The notes: a model not told the origin generated them from the sequence alone. Positions 15,173-22,873 are shown, counted from the first letter of the stretch. The stretch is DNA of 23,413 nucleotides from JANXQE01 sp035294005 (GCA_035294005.1 DATGLT010000195.1:1-23413), one strand, 5' to 3'. Numbers and translations: made by a program.

Positions 15173-16327
15173 ATGAACTTCATCGCTTTGAAGATGCTAA
15201 TCGGCGACCGGGCCAAGTACCTCGGGATTCTGATGGGGCTAACCTTTGCCTCGCTGCTGCTGACGCAACAGGCCGGGATTTTCGTCGGTCTGATGAGCCG
15301 CACCTTTGGGTTCCTGACCGACACCTCTCTTCCCTCCATTTGGGTCATGGACGAAAAAGTCCAGTTTGTGGATGACGTCAAACCGCTCCGGGATACCGAT
15401 TTGGACCGTGTCCGAAGCGTGGAAGGCATTGAATGGGCCGTGCCGCTGTATAAGGGATTACTCCAGGCGAGGCTCGACAACGGCAACTTTCAGTCGTGCA
15501 ACCTCATCGGCCTGGACGACGCCACGCTTATCGGCGGCCCACCGATCATGGTCCAGGGAACACTCGCGGATTTGCGCCGTAGCGACGGCGTGATTGTAGA
15601 CGAAGTGGGCGCCTCCGGCAAACTAGCCAAAGTGCTGCCCGGCGGTCGTCGTGTGCCGCTTCAGGTTGGCGACACGATGGAGTTGAACGATCATCGCGCC
15701 GTCGTTGTGGGCATTTGCCGCACCACGCGCACGTTTCAATCTCAGCCGATGGTTTACACGACCTACTCGCGCGCCACGATCTTTGCCCCCCGGCAGCGCA
15801 AGCTGCTCTCCTTTGTTTTGGCTAAATCCAAAGCGGGTGAGAATTCCCAGGTCGTGTGTGATCGCATTCGAGCAAAGACCGGGTTGGCCGCTTACACCCA
15901 TAAGCAATTCGTTCAACTTACGCTGAATTACTTCATGAAGAACACCGGCATTCCCATCAACTTCGGCATGTCGGTTGTGCTCGGGTTCATCATCGGCACG
16001 GCGATCGCGGGCCAAACCTTCTATAATTTCACGCTCGATAACCTGCGCTATTTCGGAACGCTAAAAGCCATGGGAGCGGGGAATGGCAAGCTGCTGGGCA
16101 TGATTGTTCTCCAGGCCCTCACGGTCGGAGCGATTGGTTACGGACTTGGCGTCGGAGCGGCCTGCCTCTTTGGAGCCGCTTCAAACCACAGCGAGCTGGC
16201 GTTCCTTTTGCCGTGGCAAGTCCTGGCGCTGACTGCTGGAGCGGTGTTGCTGATTTGTGTCGGCTCGGCCCTGGCAAGCATTTGGAAAGTCATGAGGCTT
16301 GAGCCCGCAATCGTGTTTCGGAGCTAA
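15173..16327 (+). CDS. ABC transporter permease, MacB/FtsX fold (DevC-like)
   Basis: The product is 384 aa. One N-terminal membrane helix (about 16-40) is followed by a periplasmic domain of about 220 residues and three C-terminal helices (about 264-290, 308-335, 345-372), the type VII ABC permease topology. FGTLKAMGAGNGKLLGMIVLQAL is the conserved FtsX-type coupling segment. Such permeases do not transport through a pore but power periplasmic extrusion. With the ATPase, HlyD protein and outer-membrane factor downstream it resembles cyanobacterial DevBCA-TolC systems. The start codon lies 18 bases after the TetR stop and has a weak ribosome binding site. The substrate is unknown and could be a lipid, glycolipid or drug. 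Confidence 0.9.
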   Translation: MNFIALKMLIGDRAKYLGILMGLTFASLLLTQQAGIFVGLMSRTFGFLTDTSLPSIWVMDEKVQFVDDVKPLRDTDLDRVRSVEGIEWAVPLYKGLLQARLDNGNFQSCNLIGLDDATLIGGPPIMVQGTLADLRRSDGVIVDEVGASGKLAKVLPGGRRVPLQVGDTMELNDHRAVVVGICRTTRTFQSQPMVYTTYSRATIFAPRQRKLLSFVLAKSKAGENSQVVCDRIRAKTGLAAYTHKQFVQLTLNYFMKNTGIPINFGMSVVLGFIIGTAIAGQTFYNFTLDNLRYFGTLKAMGAGNGKLLGMIVLQALTVGAIGYGLGVGAACLFGAASNHSELAFLLPWQVLALTAGAVLLICVGSALASIWKVMRLEPAIVFRS

Positions 16328-16357
16328 TTGATCATGCGCGCTTTTGAGGAGTTGAAT

Positions 16358-17092
16358 ATGAACGAAACAGAAAAGAACGGTGTCGCCGTCAAATGCACCG
16401 GGCTCCGAAAGATCTTCGGGGAAGGCACAGCGGCGGTCCAGGCGTTGCGCGGGGTAGATCTGGATGTGCGGCCGGGTGAATTGATGATGCTGGTCGGACC
16501 CTCCGGCTGTGGGAAGACAACGCTTATATCGATCATCGCCGGCATCCTGGATCAGTCCGAGGGCGAGTGCGTGGTCTTTGGCCACAATTTCCGCGCAGCA
16601 AGGCAAAGTGAAAAGACTCGCTACCGGGGCGAGAACATCGGTTTTGTTTTCCAGGCCTACAATCTCATCCCAACTTTGACCGCAGCCGAGAATGTGGCTG
16701 TGCCGTTGCTCGTTCAGGGCGAAAGCCGCCGCAAGGCAACGGAGCGCGCGCGCGAGGTCCTCCGCCAGGTGAACTTCGACGACCGCATGATGGGCGCAAT
16801 GCCCAGCCAACTTTCCGGCGGCCAGCAGCAGCGCGTCGCCATCGCTCGCGCGCTGGTGCACCAGCCGAAACTGGTCGTCTGCGACGAGCCGACCAGCGCG
16901 CTGGACCATGAAACGGGGCAGACCATCATGGAGTTGCTCCGCAAAGTGGCCCTGCAAGATGGGCGCGCGCTCATTGTTGTTACGCATGATGCGCGCATTT
17001 TTGGATTTGCCGACCGCATTGCCAAAATGGATGACGGTCACATCGAGCGAGTCGTCAACTCGCCGGCAGAACTTAACGGCACTCGAAAGTAA
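16358..17092 (+). CDS. ABC transporter ATP-binding protein (LolD/MacB/DevA type)
   Basis: The product is 244 aa. Walker A GPSGCGKTT is at 47-55, Q-loop Gln99, signature LSGGQQQR at 152-159, Walker B LVVCDEP at 172-178 and the switch His210. All catalytic parts are intact. It energises the permease encoded 30 bases upstream. The ATG at 16358 is chosen because AGGAG lies at 16347-16351. The frame is open back to a TTG at 16328 and an ATG at 16334, but those lack a ribosome binding site. The HlyD gene follows after 15 bases. Confidence 0.94.
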   Translation: MNETEKNGVAVKCTGLRKIFGEGTAAVQALRGVDLDVRPGELMMLVGPSGCGKTTLISIIAGILDQSEGECVVFGHNFRAARQSEKTRYRGENIGFVFQAYNLIPTLTAAENVAVPLLVQGESRRKATERAREVLRQVNFDDRMMGAMPSQLSGGQQQRVAIARALVHQPKLVVCDEPTSALDHETGQTIMELLRKVALQDGRALIVVTHDARIFGFADRIAKMDDGHIERVVNSPAELNGTRK

Positions 17093-17107
17093 TGAAAGGA
17101 AACCAAA

Positions 17108-18063
17108 ATGATCCGTAAATATGTCATTCCAATCCTGGCTGTGGTCGGCATCGGCTTCGGCGTCGCCACGGTAGTTCAGGGAAACAAAGTTATTCCACCC
17201 GCACCACCCGTCGCAGAACCCGCCCAAGCGCCGTATCAAACGTTTGTCGCGGGGTCCGGAATCGTCGAGGCGAGCACGGAAAACATCGCCATCGGCACCG
17301 ACATCGCCGGGTTGGTTTCAAAAATCTACGTCCAGATCGGCAGCCGGGTGAAGGCCGGGGACCCGCTCTTTACCATTGACGACCGCGCCACGCGGGCGCA
17401 ATTGGCGCAGCAGCAGGCGGCCCTGCAGGTCGCGGAGGCGACCGTCGATCAAGCCACCAACCAGCTTGCCCTGGCACAAAGCCTGACCGATCGCCGCGCC
17501 TTGAGCGTGCAGGAAGTCACCACTCGCCGTGACGCGGTGGCTGTGGCCGTGGCGAAACTGGCGCAATCGCGAGCCGATCTTCAAGCGACACAAACTAACC
17601 TGGAGCGGTTGACCGTGCGCGCGCCGGTGGACGGCCAGGTCTTGCAACTCAAGGTTCACCTGGGCGAGTTCGCGCAGACCGGTGTTCTTGCCCAGGCTTT
17701 GATCTTGCTTGGCCGCGTCGATCCGCTCTGCGTCCGCGTAGACGTCGACGAGAACGATGCCTGGCGCGTGAAACCCGGGTCCCCTGCAGAGGGATCCTTG
17801 CGCGGCAACCGGGAGATCAGACGCCGCTCAAATTTGTTCGCTTCGAGCCCTTCGTGATTCCGAAAACCTCGCTCACGGGGGACACCACTGAACGGGTGGA
17901 CACTCGTGTGCTTCAGGTCATTTACAGTTTCGAGCGCGGTGAGCTTCCCATCTACGTTGGACAGCAAATGGATGTCTTCATTGAAGCGCCAGCGCCATCC
18001 GGAATCCTCACCACAACCAACTCTCCGGGGGCAATTGCTCGCAATGAAAGGGCCAGCAAATGA
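17108..18063 (+). pseudogene. HlyD/DevB-type membrane fusion protein, broken by a one-base frameshift
   Basis: The first frame, 17108-17857, gives 249 aa. It has a membrane anchor at about 5-24, a lipoyl half (IAIGTDIAGLVSKIYVQIGSRV), a coiled-coil hairpin and the second lipoyl half (LTVRAPVDGQVLQLKVHLGE). After RGNREI at about 17818 the frame turns into unrelated RRRSNLF residues and stops at 17855-17857. The expected continuation TPLKFVRFEPFVIPK starts at 17821 in another frame and runs to 18063 (SLTGDTTERVDTRVLQ, YVGQQMDVFIEAP). One base is missing at about 17819-17820. Repaired, the protein would be 318 aa. It is either a true mutation or a sequencing/assembly error. The start has AAAGGA at 17095-17100. 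Confidence 0.9.
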
Positions 18064-19514
18064 ATACACGAAATTCGAGCGCACTCTTAGCAGGCATCTT
18101 AACTCTCCTCAGCGGTTGCGCAGTCGGCCCCAATTACCATCCTCCTCAAACGGCCGCGCCGGCTAATTGGAGCGAGCCGCTCCTCGGCGGAACCACGAAC
18201 AGCAACGCGCAAGTGGTCGAATGGTGGAAGACTTTCAACGATCCCGAACTGGATTCGCTCATCCAACGCGCGGTGAAGGCCAATTATGACCTGCGCCTGG
18301 CCTTGGGCCGTTTGCATGAGTCCCGGGCAACGCGTGCCGGAGCGGTGGCGGATTTCGGGCCGACCATTGGCACCTCCGTTGGATATACCAGGGAGAGGCT
18401 CTCGAAGAACAACCAGCAGTTCAGTTTTCCGGGTCAGAAACTGGATTACGACAATTTTGATACGCACTTCGATGCGACGTGGGAAATCGACATCTTTGGC
18501 GGCAAACGCCGCACGTTGGAAGCGGACACCGCTAACCTGGCTGCCAGCCGGGAAGACCTCCGCGATGTGCTTATGACAGTGCTGGGTGATGTCGCGCGAA
18601 ACTACATGGAGGTGCGCGGAAACCAGCAGCGACTTGTCATTGCACGCAACAATATTAAGGCACAAACCGAGTCCATTGAACTTACCCAAGCGCGTTTTAA
18701 GGCGGGCCTTACAAGCGAATTGGATGTGAAACAAGCCCAAGCGCTCCTGGCCACGACGGAGGCTACTGTGCCAACGTTTGAGACCGCCATGAAGCAGGCG
18801 ATTCATGCACTCGGCGTACTGCTGGGGGAAGAGCCTGGCGCGCTGGTGGCTGAACTTTACCGCGATGAGCCGATTCCTACGACTCCGCCGACCGTTCCGG
18901 TCGGCTTGCCTTCAGAATTGCTCCGACGCCGGCCGGACGTGCGACGAGCAGAGCGGCAACTCGCGGCCGCCACTGCCGGCATCGGCGTCCAGACGGCTGA
19001 GCTGTTTCCGAAATTGTCCCTGGGCGGCACGGCAGGCCTACAGAGCCTGAGCGCGAGCGATTGGTTCACGGGAGGCAGCAAGTATTGGTCGGCGGGTCCA
19101 ACAGTGACTTGGCGTATCCTGGATTTCGCTCGCATTCGCGCCCAGATCAAAATCGCCACCGCTCAGCAAGAACAGGCGGTCGCCACCTATGAAAAGACGG
19201 TGCTGACCTCCTTTCAGGATGTGGAAAACGCGCTCGTCGCCTACACCAACGAGCAGACGCGCTGGAAAGCCTTGAACGACTCGGTGGTCGCCAATCGCCG
19301 CGCGCTGGAAATTTCGAACGAACTCTACACCACCGGCAACGGCGATTTCCTGAACGTGTTGGATTCCGAGCGTTCTCTCTTTGGCGCCGAAGACCAATTG
19401 GTGGACAGCCAGCGGCTCGTAAGCGAGAACTTGGTCACCCTGTATAAGGCCCTCGGAGGCGGGTGGGAAACCTTTCAGTTGGCCAAGAACGAAACACAAA
19501 AGAAAGCAATGTGA
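18060..19514 (+). CDS. Outer-membrane efflux lipoprotein (NodT/OprM-type, TolC family), second copy
   Basis: The product is 484 aa. The start overlaps the HlyD stop as ATGA. It has a lipoprotein signal with lipobox LSGC (Cys20), then CAVGPNYHPPQ. Two efflux repeats follow, with VVEWWKTFNDPELDSLI, LRRRPDVRRAERQLAAATAGI, YEKTVLTSFQDVENAL and LDSERSLFGAEDQLV. The segments match the paralogue at 9268-10758 closely in order and sequence. It should supply the outer-membrane channel to the ABC/HlyD exporter encoded just upstream. Its 3' end overlaps a minus-strand frame by 40 bases, at the apparent edge of the operon block. Confidence 0.94.
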   Translation: MNTRNSSALLAGILTLLSGCAVGPNYHPPQTAAPANWSEPLLGGTTNSNAQVVEWWKTFNDPELDSLIQRAVKANYDLRLALGRLHESRATRAGAVADFGPTIGTSVGYTRERLSKNNQQFSFPGQKLDYDNFDTHFDATWEIDIFGGKRRTLEADTANLAASREDLRDVLMTVLGDVARNYMEVRGNQQRLVIARNNIKAQTESIELTQARFKAGLTSELDVKQAQALLATTEATVPTFETAMKQAIHALGVLLGEEPGALVAELYRDEPIPTTPPTVPVGLPSELLRRRPDVRRAERQLAAATAGIGVQTAELFPKLSLGGTAGLQSLSASDWFTGGSKYWSAGPTVTWRILDFARIRAQIKIATAQQEQAVATYEKTVLTSFQDVENALVAYTNEQTRWKALNDSVVANRRALEISNELYTTGNGDFLNVLDSERSLFGAEDQLVDSQRLVSENLVTLYKALGGGWETFQLAKNETQKKAM

Positions 19515-19687
19515 CGATGACAGCCGAAGTAATCCGCACGCGGGTACTCCGGTTTGTTTTCGACCTGATACCACCGGTCGAGCACCTCGCCCACCTCGAT
19601 CGTCTGGCCTTCCAAAGTGAACCGGCGCGGCTTTTCGTCCGCTTTGGCGCCGGCGTAACATTCGACTTCAATCTGCGTCAGGCGCAT
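19475..19687 (-). pseudogene. Small conserved protein with a lost C-terminus
   Basis: The frame encodes 70 aa from the ATG at 19687. The first 54 residues (MRLTQIEVECYAGAKADEKP, RFTLEGQTIEVGEVLDRWY, then ADYF) match what I recall of a small uncharacterised bacterial family that usually continues with a beta strand and an ILRHD-type end. Here that end is replaced by unrelated residues encoded across the 3' end of the efflux gene. The start overlaps the stop of the upstream minus-strand gene by 20 bases, so it was probably translationally coupled to it. Family membership is from memory and should be treated as tentative. Confidence 0.6.
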
Positions 19688-20096
19688 GAGAGAAAAAGTT
19701 CGGGACCTCACCCTTGGACAAAACGTGCAAATGCGTTCGCTCGTCCTTCTCGGTTGACGATTCAAACATCCGGAAGAAATGCTCGCTCTCCTCAGCAGCC
19801 TTCCCCGTCGCCACCACCAGCCGGAAACGGTTGAATTTGCGTTCATCCCTGGCCCGTTTGCCTTCGGCGACCACTTCGGCTAAATGCCGAGCAAGTCTCG
19901 GCAGAGGTTCCGAAGTAACCACAATGAGCAACCGGCCCCCGATGCGCAGTTCACAATCGGCTGGGCAGGCTTTGACGGCAGAACTGCCGTGCTGAATTTC
20001 AATGTGCCGGAAAACTTCATCCGGACAGTCGCACCCGATGACCTCGCGAACAAACTTGGTCACCGCCTGCACATTTGGGACTGATGCTTTGCCCAT
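19668..20096 (-). CDS. Uncharacterised protein with a GCDCPDEVF motif
   Basis: The product is 142 aa from the ATG at 20096. I do not recognise a named family. The N-terminus VTKFVREVIGCDCPDEVF carries a closely spaced cysteine pair that could bind metal or a redox partner. A beta strand IGGRLLIVV and a helical segment RLARHLAEVVAEGKRARDER follow, then FNRFRLVVATG, suggesting a compact alpha/beta fold. There is no signal peptide or membrane helix. An alternative ATG at 20126 would add 10 residues, and neither start has a good ribosome binding site. It overlaps the truncated gene downstream by 20 bases and is divergent from the tautomerase gene across 85 bases. Confidence 0.72.
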   Translation of the reverse strand: MGKASVPNVQAVTKFVREVIGCDCPDEVFRHIEIQHGSSAVKACPADCELRIGGRLLIVVTSEPLPRLARHLAEVVAEGKRARDERKFNRFRLVVATGKAAEESEHFFRMFESSTEKDERTHLHVLSKGEVPNFFSHAPDAD

Positions 20097-20181
20097 GCAG
20101 TTAATAACGCACAAACGCGCCGACATGTCCCGGGCGTTTTCGCGGCTTGAGAGCAGCACGGCCCGGGTGTAAACGTCCTGT

Positions 20182-20529
20182 ATGCCATTGCTGAAACTCG
20201 AAACAACGGTTCCTCTGCCGGACGAGAAGGGAAAACCACTACTAGCTGCGCTCTCGAAGGCCGTGGCCGGAGCCACCGGCAAACCGGAACAGTATGTGAT
20301 GGTCACTGTTACCCAGTCGACCATGTTGATGTCCGGCAAAGCCGGAGACGCCGCTTTCGTGGATGTCCGCGGGATAGGCGGACTGAATGGTGAAACCAAT
20401 CGCAAGCTTTCCCAGCAGATCTGCAAATTGCTGAAAGATTCCCTAGGGATTGCCCCCGACCGGGTTTACCTCAATTTCACGGAGGTTGAAGCAGGGAACT
20501 GGGGCTGGAACGGCAGCACCTTCGGGTGA
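20182..20529 (+). CDS. MIF-type tautomerase (phenylpyruvate tautomerase-related)
   Basis: The product is 115 aa, the size of macrophage-migration-inhibitory-factor-like proteins. The N-terminus MPLLKLETTV leaves Pro2 as the catalytic base after Met removal. Family features include the amphipathic helix KPLLAALSKAVAGATGKPEQYVMV, the FVDVRGIGGLNGETNRKLS segment and the C-terminal YLNFTEVEAGNWGWNGSTFG. Members form trimers and tautomerise phenylpyruvate or similar keto/enol compounds. The physiological substrate in bacteria is usually unknown. The DUF123 gene follows 6 bases later. Confidence 0.92.
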   Translation: MPLLKLETTVPLPDEKGKPLLAALSKAVAGATGKPEQYVMVTVTQSTMLMSGKAGDAAFVDVRGIGGLNGETNRKLSQQICKLLKDSLGIAPDRVYLNFTEVEAGNWGWNGSTFG

Positions 20530-20535
20530 CCCGGA

Positions 20536-21024
20536 ATGGACCTCCCGGACGAGAAAGGCACGTACATGCTGATTGCGTGGGTGCCTCAGATGAAGCGGAT
20601 TGCAATTGGCCAACTGGGGAAATTTGACATCGTGCCCGGGTTTTATGCTTACGTCGGAAGTGCTTTCGGAGCCAGCGGGCTTTGTGCGCGCATCGGCCAT
20701 CATCTGGAATCAACTGCCGCTCCGCACTGGCATATAGATTACTTGCTTCAGGTGGCTGAACCCGTAGAGGTGTGGTACACGATCGCCGGCCAAAAACTCG
20801 AGCACCAGTGGGCCGAGCTTCTGGAGCAGGCTCCGCAGTTTCGAGTTCCGATTCCCCGTTTTGGCTCCTCCGATTACCACCGCAGCCGTTTAAGCCACCT
20901 ATTTTATTCCAAGCGCCGGCCTGCCTTTGCATGGTTTCGACAACAGCTCGTGGAGCGATTTGAAGACGTCCGTGCGGAACAATGTCTGCTGACGGTTGAG
21001 GCGATCAGGAGGACCACAGCATGA
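20536..21024 (+). CDS. GIY-YIG-like DUF123 protein
   Basis: The product is 162 aa. It has the DUF123 order: GTYMLIAWV start, IAIGQLGKFDIVPGFYAYVGSAFG (equivalent to the GIY-YIG core), LCARIGHHL, then HWHIDYLL and a C-terminal FGSSDYHRSRLSHLFY. DUF123 domains belong to the GIY-YIG nuclease superfamily and are sometimes fused to endonuclease III, so a DNA-repair role is suspected but unproven. The start follows the tautomerase by 6 bases and the end overlaps the methyltransferase start (ATGA), so three genes form one operon. Confidence 0.88.
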   Translation: MDLPDEKGTYMLIAWVPQMKRIAIGQLGKFDIVPGFYAYVGSAFGASGLCARIGHHLESTAAPHWHIDYLLQVAEPVEVWYTIAGQKLEHQWAELLEQAPQFRVPIPRFGSSDYHRSRLSHLFYSKRRPAFAWFRQQLVERFEDVRAEQCLLTVEAIRRTTA

Positions 21025-21584
21025 ACTGGTTCCATCGGCGAGTGTGTCGCTCCGGACCGTGGCGGCGTCGCGTTGAGCAGCAGTTACTCCCTTGGGTTTT
21101 GCAAGGAGTCGAACTCGGGGACGATGTGCTGGAAATCGGCCCGGGACCGGGCATTACCACCGACCTGTTGCGTGGCAGGACACGGCGGCCGACGGCCCTG
21201 GAAGTGGACGCGGCCGCGGCGGCCGAGCTGGAGGAGCGACTGAGCGGCCTCGGCGTGCGCATCGTCCACGGTGACGGGGCGGCAATGCCGTTCGCGGACG
21301 GCTCGTTCTCTGGCGTGGTATCGCTCACGATGCTACACCACGTCCCGACGGTCGCGTTGCAGGACAGGCTTCTAAGTGAAGCGTGGCGCGTGCTGCGCTC
21401 CGGTGGTGTCTTCGCTGGCTTCGACGGCGTTGGTTCTCCCCTGTTCCGGATGATCCACCTTGGCGACACCTACAGTCCCGTTGCGCCAAACACCATGGGA
21501 CGACGACTGGAGGCAGCCGGCTTCGCAAGTGTGGTCGTCGAGCGGGCGAGGGCGCGGTTCCGGTTTCGTGCGACCCGCAAGTAG
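21021..21584 (+). CDS. Class I SAM-dependent methyltransferase
   Basis: The product is 187 aa. SAM-binding motif I VLEIGPGPG is at 36-44, an acidic residue ends strand 2 (ALEVDA), then GDGAAMPFADGSFSGVVS and the post-motif LLSEAWRVLRSGGVF. The substrate is not predictable. The N-terminus MNWFHRRVCRSGPWRRRVEQ and the overall wording are strongly reminiscent of actinobacterial homologues, and the gene appears especially GC-rich, so lateral gain is possible. Its ATG overlaps the DUF123 stop. Confidence 0.9.
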   Translation: MNWFHRRVCRSGPWRRRVEQQLLPWVLQGVELGDDVLEIGPGPGITTDLLRGRTRRPTALEVDAAAAAELEERLSGLGVRIVHGDGAAMPFADGSFSGVVSLTMLHHVPTVALQDRLLSEAWRVLRSGGVFAGFDGVGSPLFRMIHLGDTYSPVAPNTMGRRLEAAGFASVVVERARARFRFRATRK

Positions 21585-21601
21585 ATCGCGAAAATGCGAA
21601 T

Positions 21602-21617
21602 GGCTCTCGTCAGAGCC
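21602..21617 (-). terminator. Hairpin downstream of the ArsC/Spx-like gene
   Basis: GGCTCT-loop-AGAGCC forms a 6-bp stem just past the stop of the minus-strand gene. Read on that strand it is followed, after a few bases, by a short TTTT. It is a weak candidate for an intrinsic terminator. Confidence 0.4.
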
Positions 21618-21620
21618 CCT

Positions 21621-21646
21621 CTGCTCCCAAGTTCAGAGCAGTTTTT
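21621..21646 (+). terminator. Intrinsic terminator after the methyltransferase
   Basis: CTGCTC (21621-21626) and GAGCAG (21636-21641) form a 6-bp stem with a 9-base loop, immediately followed by TTTTT at 21642-21646. It ends the plus-strand operon and overlaps the 3' end of the convergent gene. Confidence 0.6.
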
Positions 21647-21986
21647 CGACGTTCTCTGGTGGTCGGCCCAGCACAGCCTGATCCCCGCGCACAACGATTG
21701 GCCTTTGGATCAGATCAGGATGTTTAGCCATCAGAGCCATCAATTCCTTATCCGAAAATTCCCTTTTAGCGAGGCCCAACTCCTTCGCGATCGGTTCGTC
21801 TTTGCGGAGGATGTCGCGCGCAGTCAGGCCCAGTTTTTTTAACAAACCACGCAAGTGTGCTTCCGTCAAAGGCGTTTCAAAGTAGTTGATGGCTTCGAAA
21901 TCCGCACCGCGTTCCTTCAAAATCCGCAAAGTCATCCGGCACTTGGTGCACGTTGGTTTCTGGTAAACCGTCAATTTCTTCTTCAT
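21633..21986 (-). CDS. ArsC/Spx-family thioredoxin-fold protein (YffB-like)
   Basis: The product is 117 aa. The active site is YQKPTCTKCR, a CxxC pair (Cys13, Cys16) at the start of the first helix. Arginines at 61 (DILRKDE), 95 (IQRPIVVRG) and 108 (VLGRPPE) match the arsenate-binding arginines of classical ArsC. It may therefore reduce arsenate with glutaredoxin-like chemistry or act as a thiol redox protein. The CxxC pair resembles Spx and YffB more than E. coli ArsC, which has a single cysteine there. The start has an excellent ribosome binding site AGGAGGGA (minus strand, about 21991-21998). Confidence 0.9.
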   Translation of the reverse strand: MKKKLTVYQKPTCTKCRMTLRILKERGADFEAINYFETPLTEAHLRGLLKKLGLTARDILRKDEPIAKELGLAKREFSDKELMALMAKHPDLIQRPIVVRGDQAVLGRPPENVEKLL

Positions 21987-22031
21987 AGTTGTCCCTCCTA
22001 CCGCAAGTCCCCAGAGCTGTCCACCGCTGCC

Positions 22032-22066
22032 TTACAAAACAGTAATTCCGTTGTAACGATGTTTTG
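22032..22066. promoter_or_regulatory. Nested inverted repeats in the divergent promoter region
   Basis: TTACAA (22032-22037) pairs with TTGTAA (22051-22056), and the overlapping CAAAAC (22035-22040) pairs with GTTTTG (22061-22066). They lie between two divergently transcribed genes. This could be a control site, but chance is not excluded. Confidence 0.3.
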
Positions 22067-22096
22067 CCGAGCCAGGGCGTCGAATTGGTAGTGAAT

Positions 22097-22480
22097 ATGA
22101 AAAAGACTATTGCAATTCTGGCCCTTGCTGCAGTGGGAATCACCGCTGCAAATGCCGGGGTTCGTTTCGGAATCAACTTTGGAATCCCGGTTCCTGCACC
22201 GGTCGTCGTAGCACCGTCCCCAGTTTGTGTGCAACCATCCATGCCGGCGCCGATTGTCGAGACCGTGCCTGTATGCCCTACGCCCGGTTACGTTTGGGTC
22301 GGAGGCAACTGGGGATGGTGTGATAACCATTGGGTATGGACACGTGGGCACTGGGGCGCGCCCGCTCACTGGGACCGCGATGCTCGCTGGGGTCATGACG
22401 GCCATTGGGACCGAGGGCTCCGTGCCGAACGCCACGAGGGCTTTCATGGCGGATACCATGGAGAGCATGGACGCCGGTAG
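22097..22480 (+). CDS. Exported tryptophan-rich repeat protein (WXXGXW/YXWXGG type)
   Basis: The product is 127 aa from the ATG at 22097. The N-terminus MKKTIAILALAAVGITAANA is a signal peptide with cleavage after ANA near residue 20. A Pro/Val-rich stretch follows, then the repeat region PGYVWVGGNWGWCDNHWVW and TRGHWGAPAHWDRDARW, and a His/Gly-rich tail. Similar small exported proteins are widespread and lack a firm function, and they probably sit in the periplasm or cell envelope. The His-rich tail might bind metal. A GTG at 22091 is an alternative start. A strong terminator follows 25 bases after the stop. Confidence 0.85.
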   Translation: MKKTIAILALAAVGITAANAGVRFGINFGIPVPAPVVVAPSPVCVQPSMPAPIVETVPVCPTPGYVWVGGNWGWCDNHWVWTRGHWGAPAHWDRDARWGHDGHWDRGLRAERHEGFHGGYHGEHGRR

Positions 22481-22505
22481 TCCTTAAACTCCAACAAATC
22501 TTTAC

Positions 22506-22531
22506 AGCCGCCCTTCGGGGCGGCTTTGCGT
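22506..22531 (+). terminator. Intrinsic terminator with UUCG tetraloop
   Basis: AGCCGCCC (22506-22513), loop TTCG, GGGCGGCT (22518-22525) make a perfect 8-bp stem closed by the very stable C(UUCG)G tetraloop, followed by a short T-rich tail. It terminates the tryptophan-rich repeat gene. Confidence 0.85.
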
Positions 22532-22546
22532 TATACCATCATTGGG

Positions 22547-22864
22547 TCATGCTGTCGGCGGCGTTGACGATTTTTCACCAAGCCGTAAGCGTTTTAGAGT
22601 ATTCGTCTCCTCCCAATGCGAAACCAAGATGTCCCTGGCTTTATTGAGCCAGTCGCGATCGGCTGCCAATTCCAAAATGTAAGCGGAAATGAACAGACGT
22701 GCCTTGCGGGGCCTCCGTCGTTTTCCGGCCGGCACCAGATGGCCGTTCGCAATCAAAATCTTTCCTTGATGCTCAAGAAGCCCAAACAGCCAACAGGCCT
22801 CAAGCAGTGAGATCAAGCCGGGGTAGCGCGGGAGCGATAGGAAATTTCGTTGCTCGTTGCTCAT
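22547..22864 (-). CDS. Small protein of mobile-element type, probable divergent HTH
   Basis: The product is 105 aa. The segment LISLLEACWLFGLLEHQGKI followed by LIANGHLVPAG resembles a degenerate excisionase/MerR-like helix-turn-helix. YILELAADRDWLNKARDILVSHWEETN follows, a tail I associate with small HTH proteins of Verrucomicrobia and Planctomycetes. It lies 9 bases after a clear excisionase-type gene on the same strand and shares the operon. There is no ribosome binding site, so it may be coupled. Function is otherwise unknown. Confidence 0.6.
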   Translation of the reverse strand: MSNEQRNFLSLPRYPGLISLLEACWLFGLLEHQGKILIANGHLVPAGKRRRPRKARLFISAYILELAADRDWLNKARDILVSHWEETNTLKRLRLGEKSSTPPTA

Positions 22865-22873
22865 CGACTATGT

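Noticed and set aside
17854..18063. Separate small gene starting at GTG 17854
   Set aside because: Its residues are the missing C-terminus of the HlyD adaptor, so it is the downstream half of a frameshifted gene.
19463..19834. Plus-strand open frame of 123 codons after the second outer-membrane factor
   Set aside because: It is antisense to two better supported minus-strand genes and has no family features.
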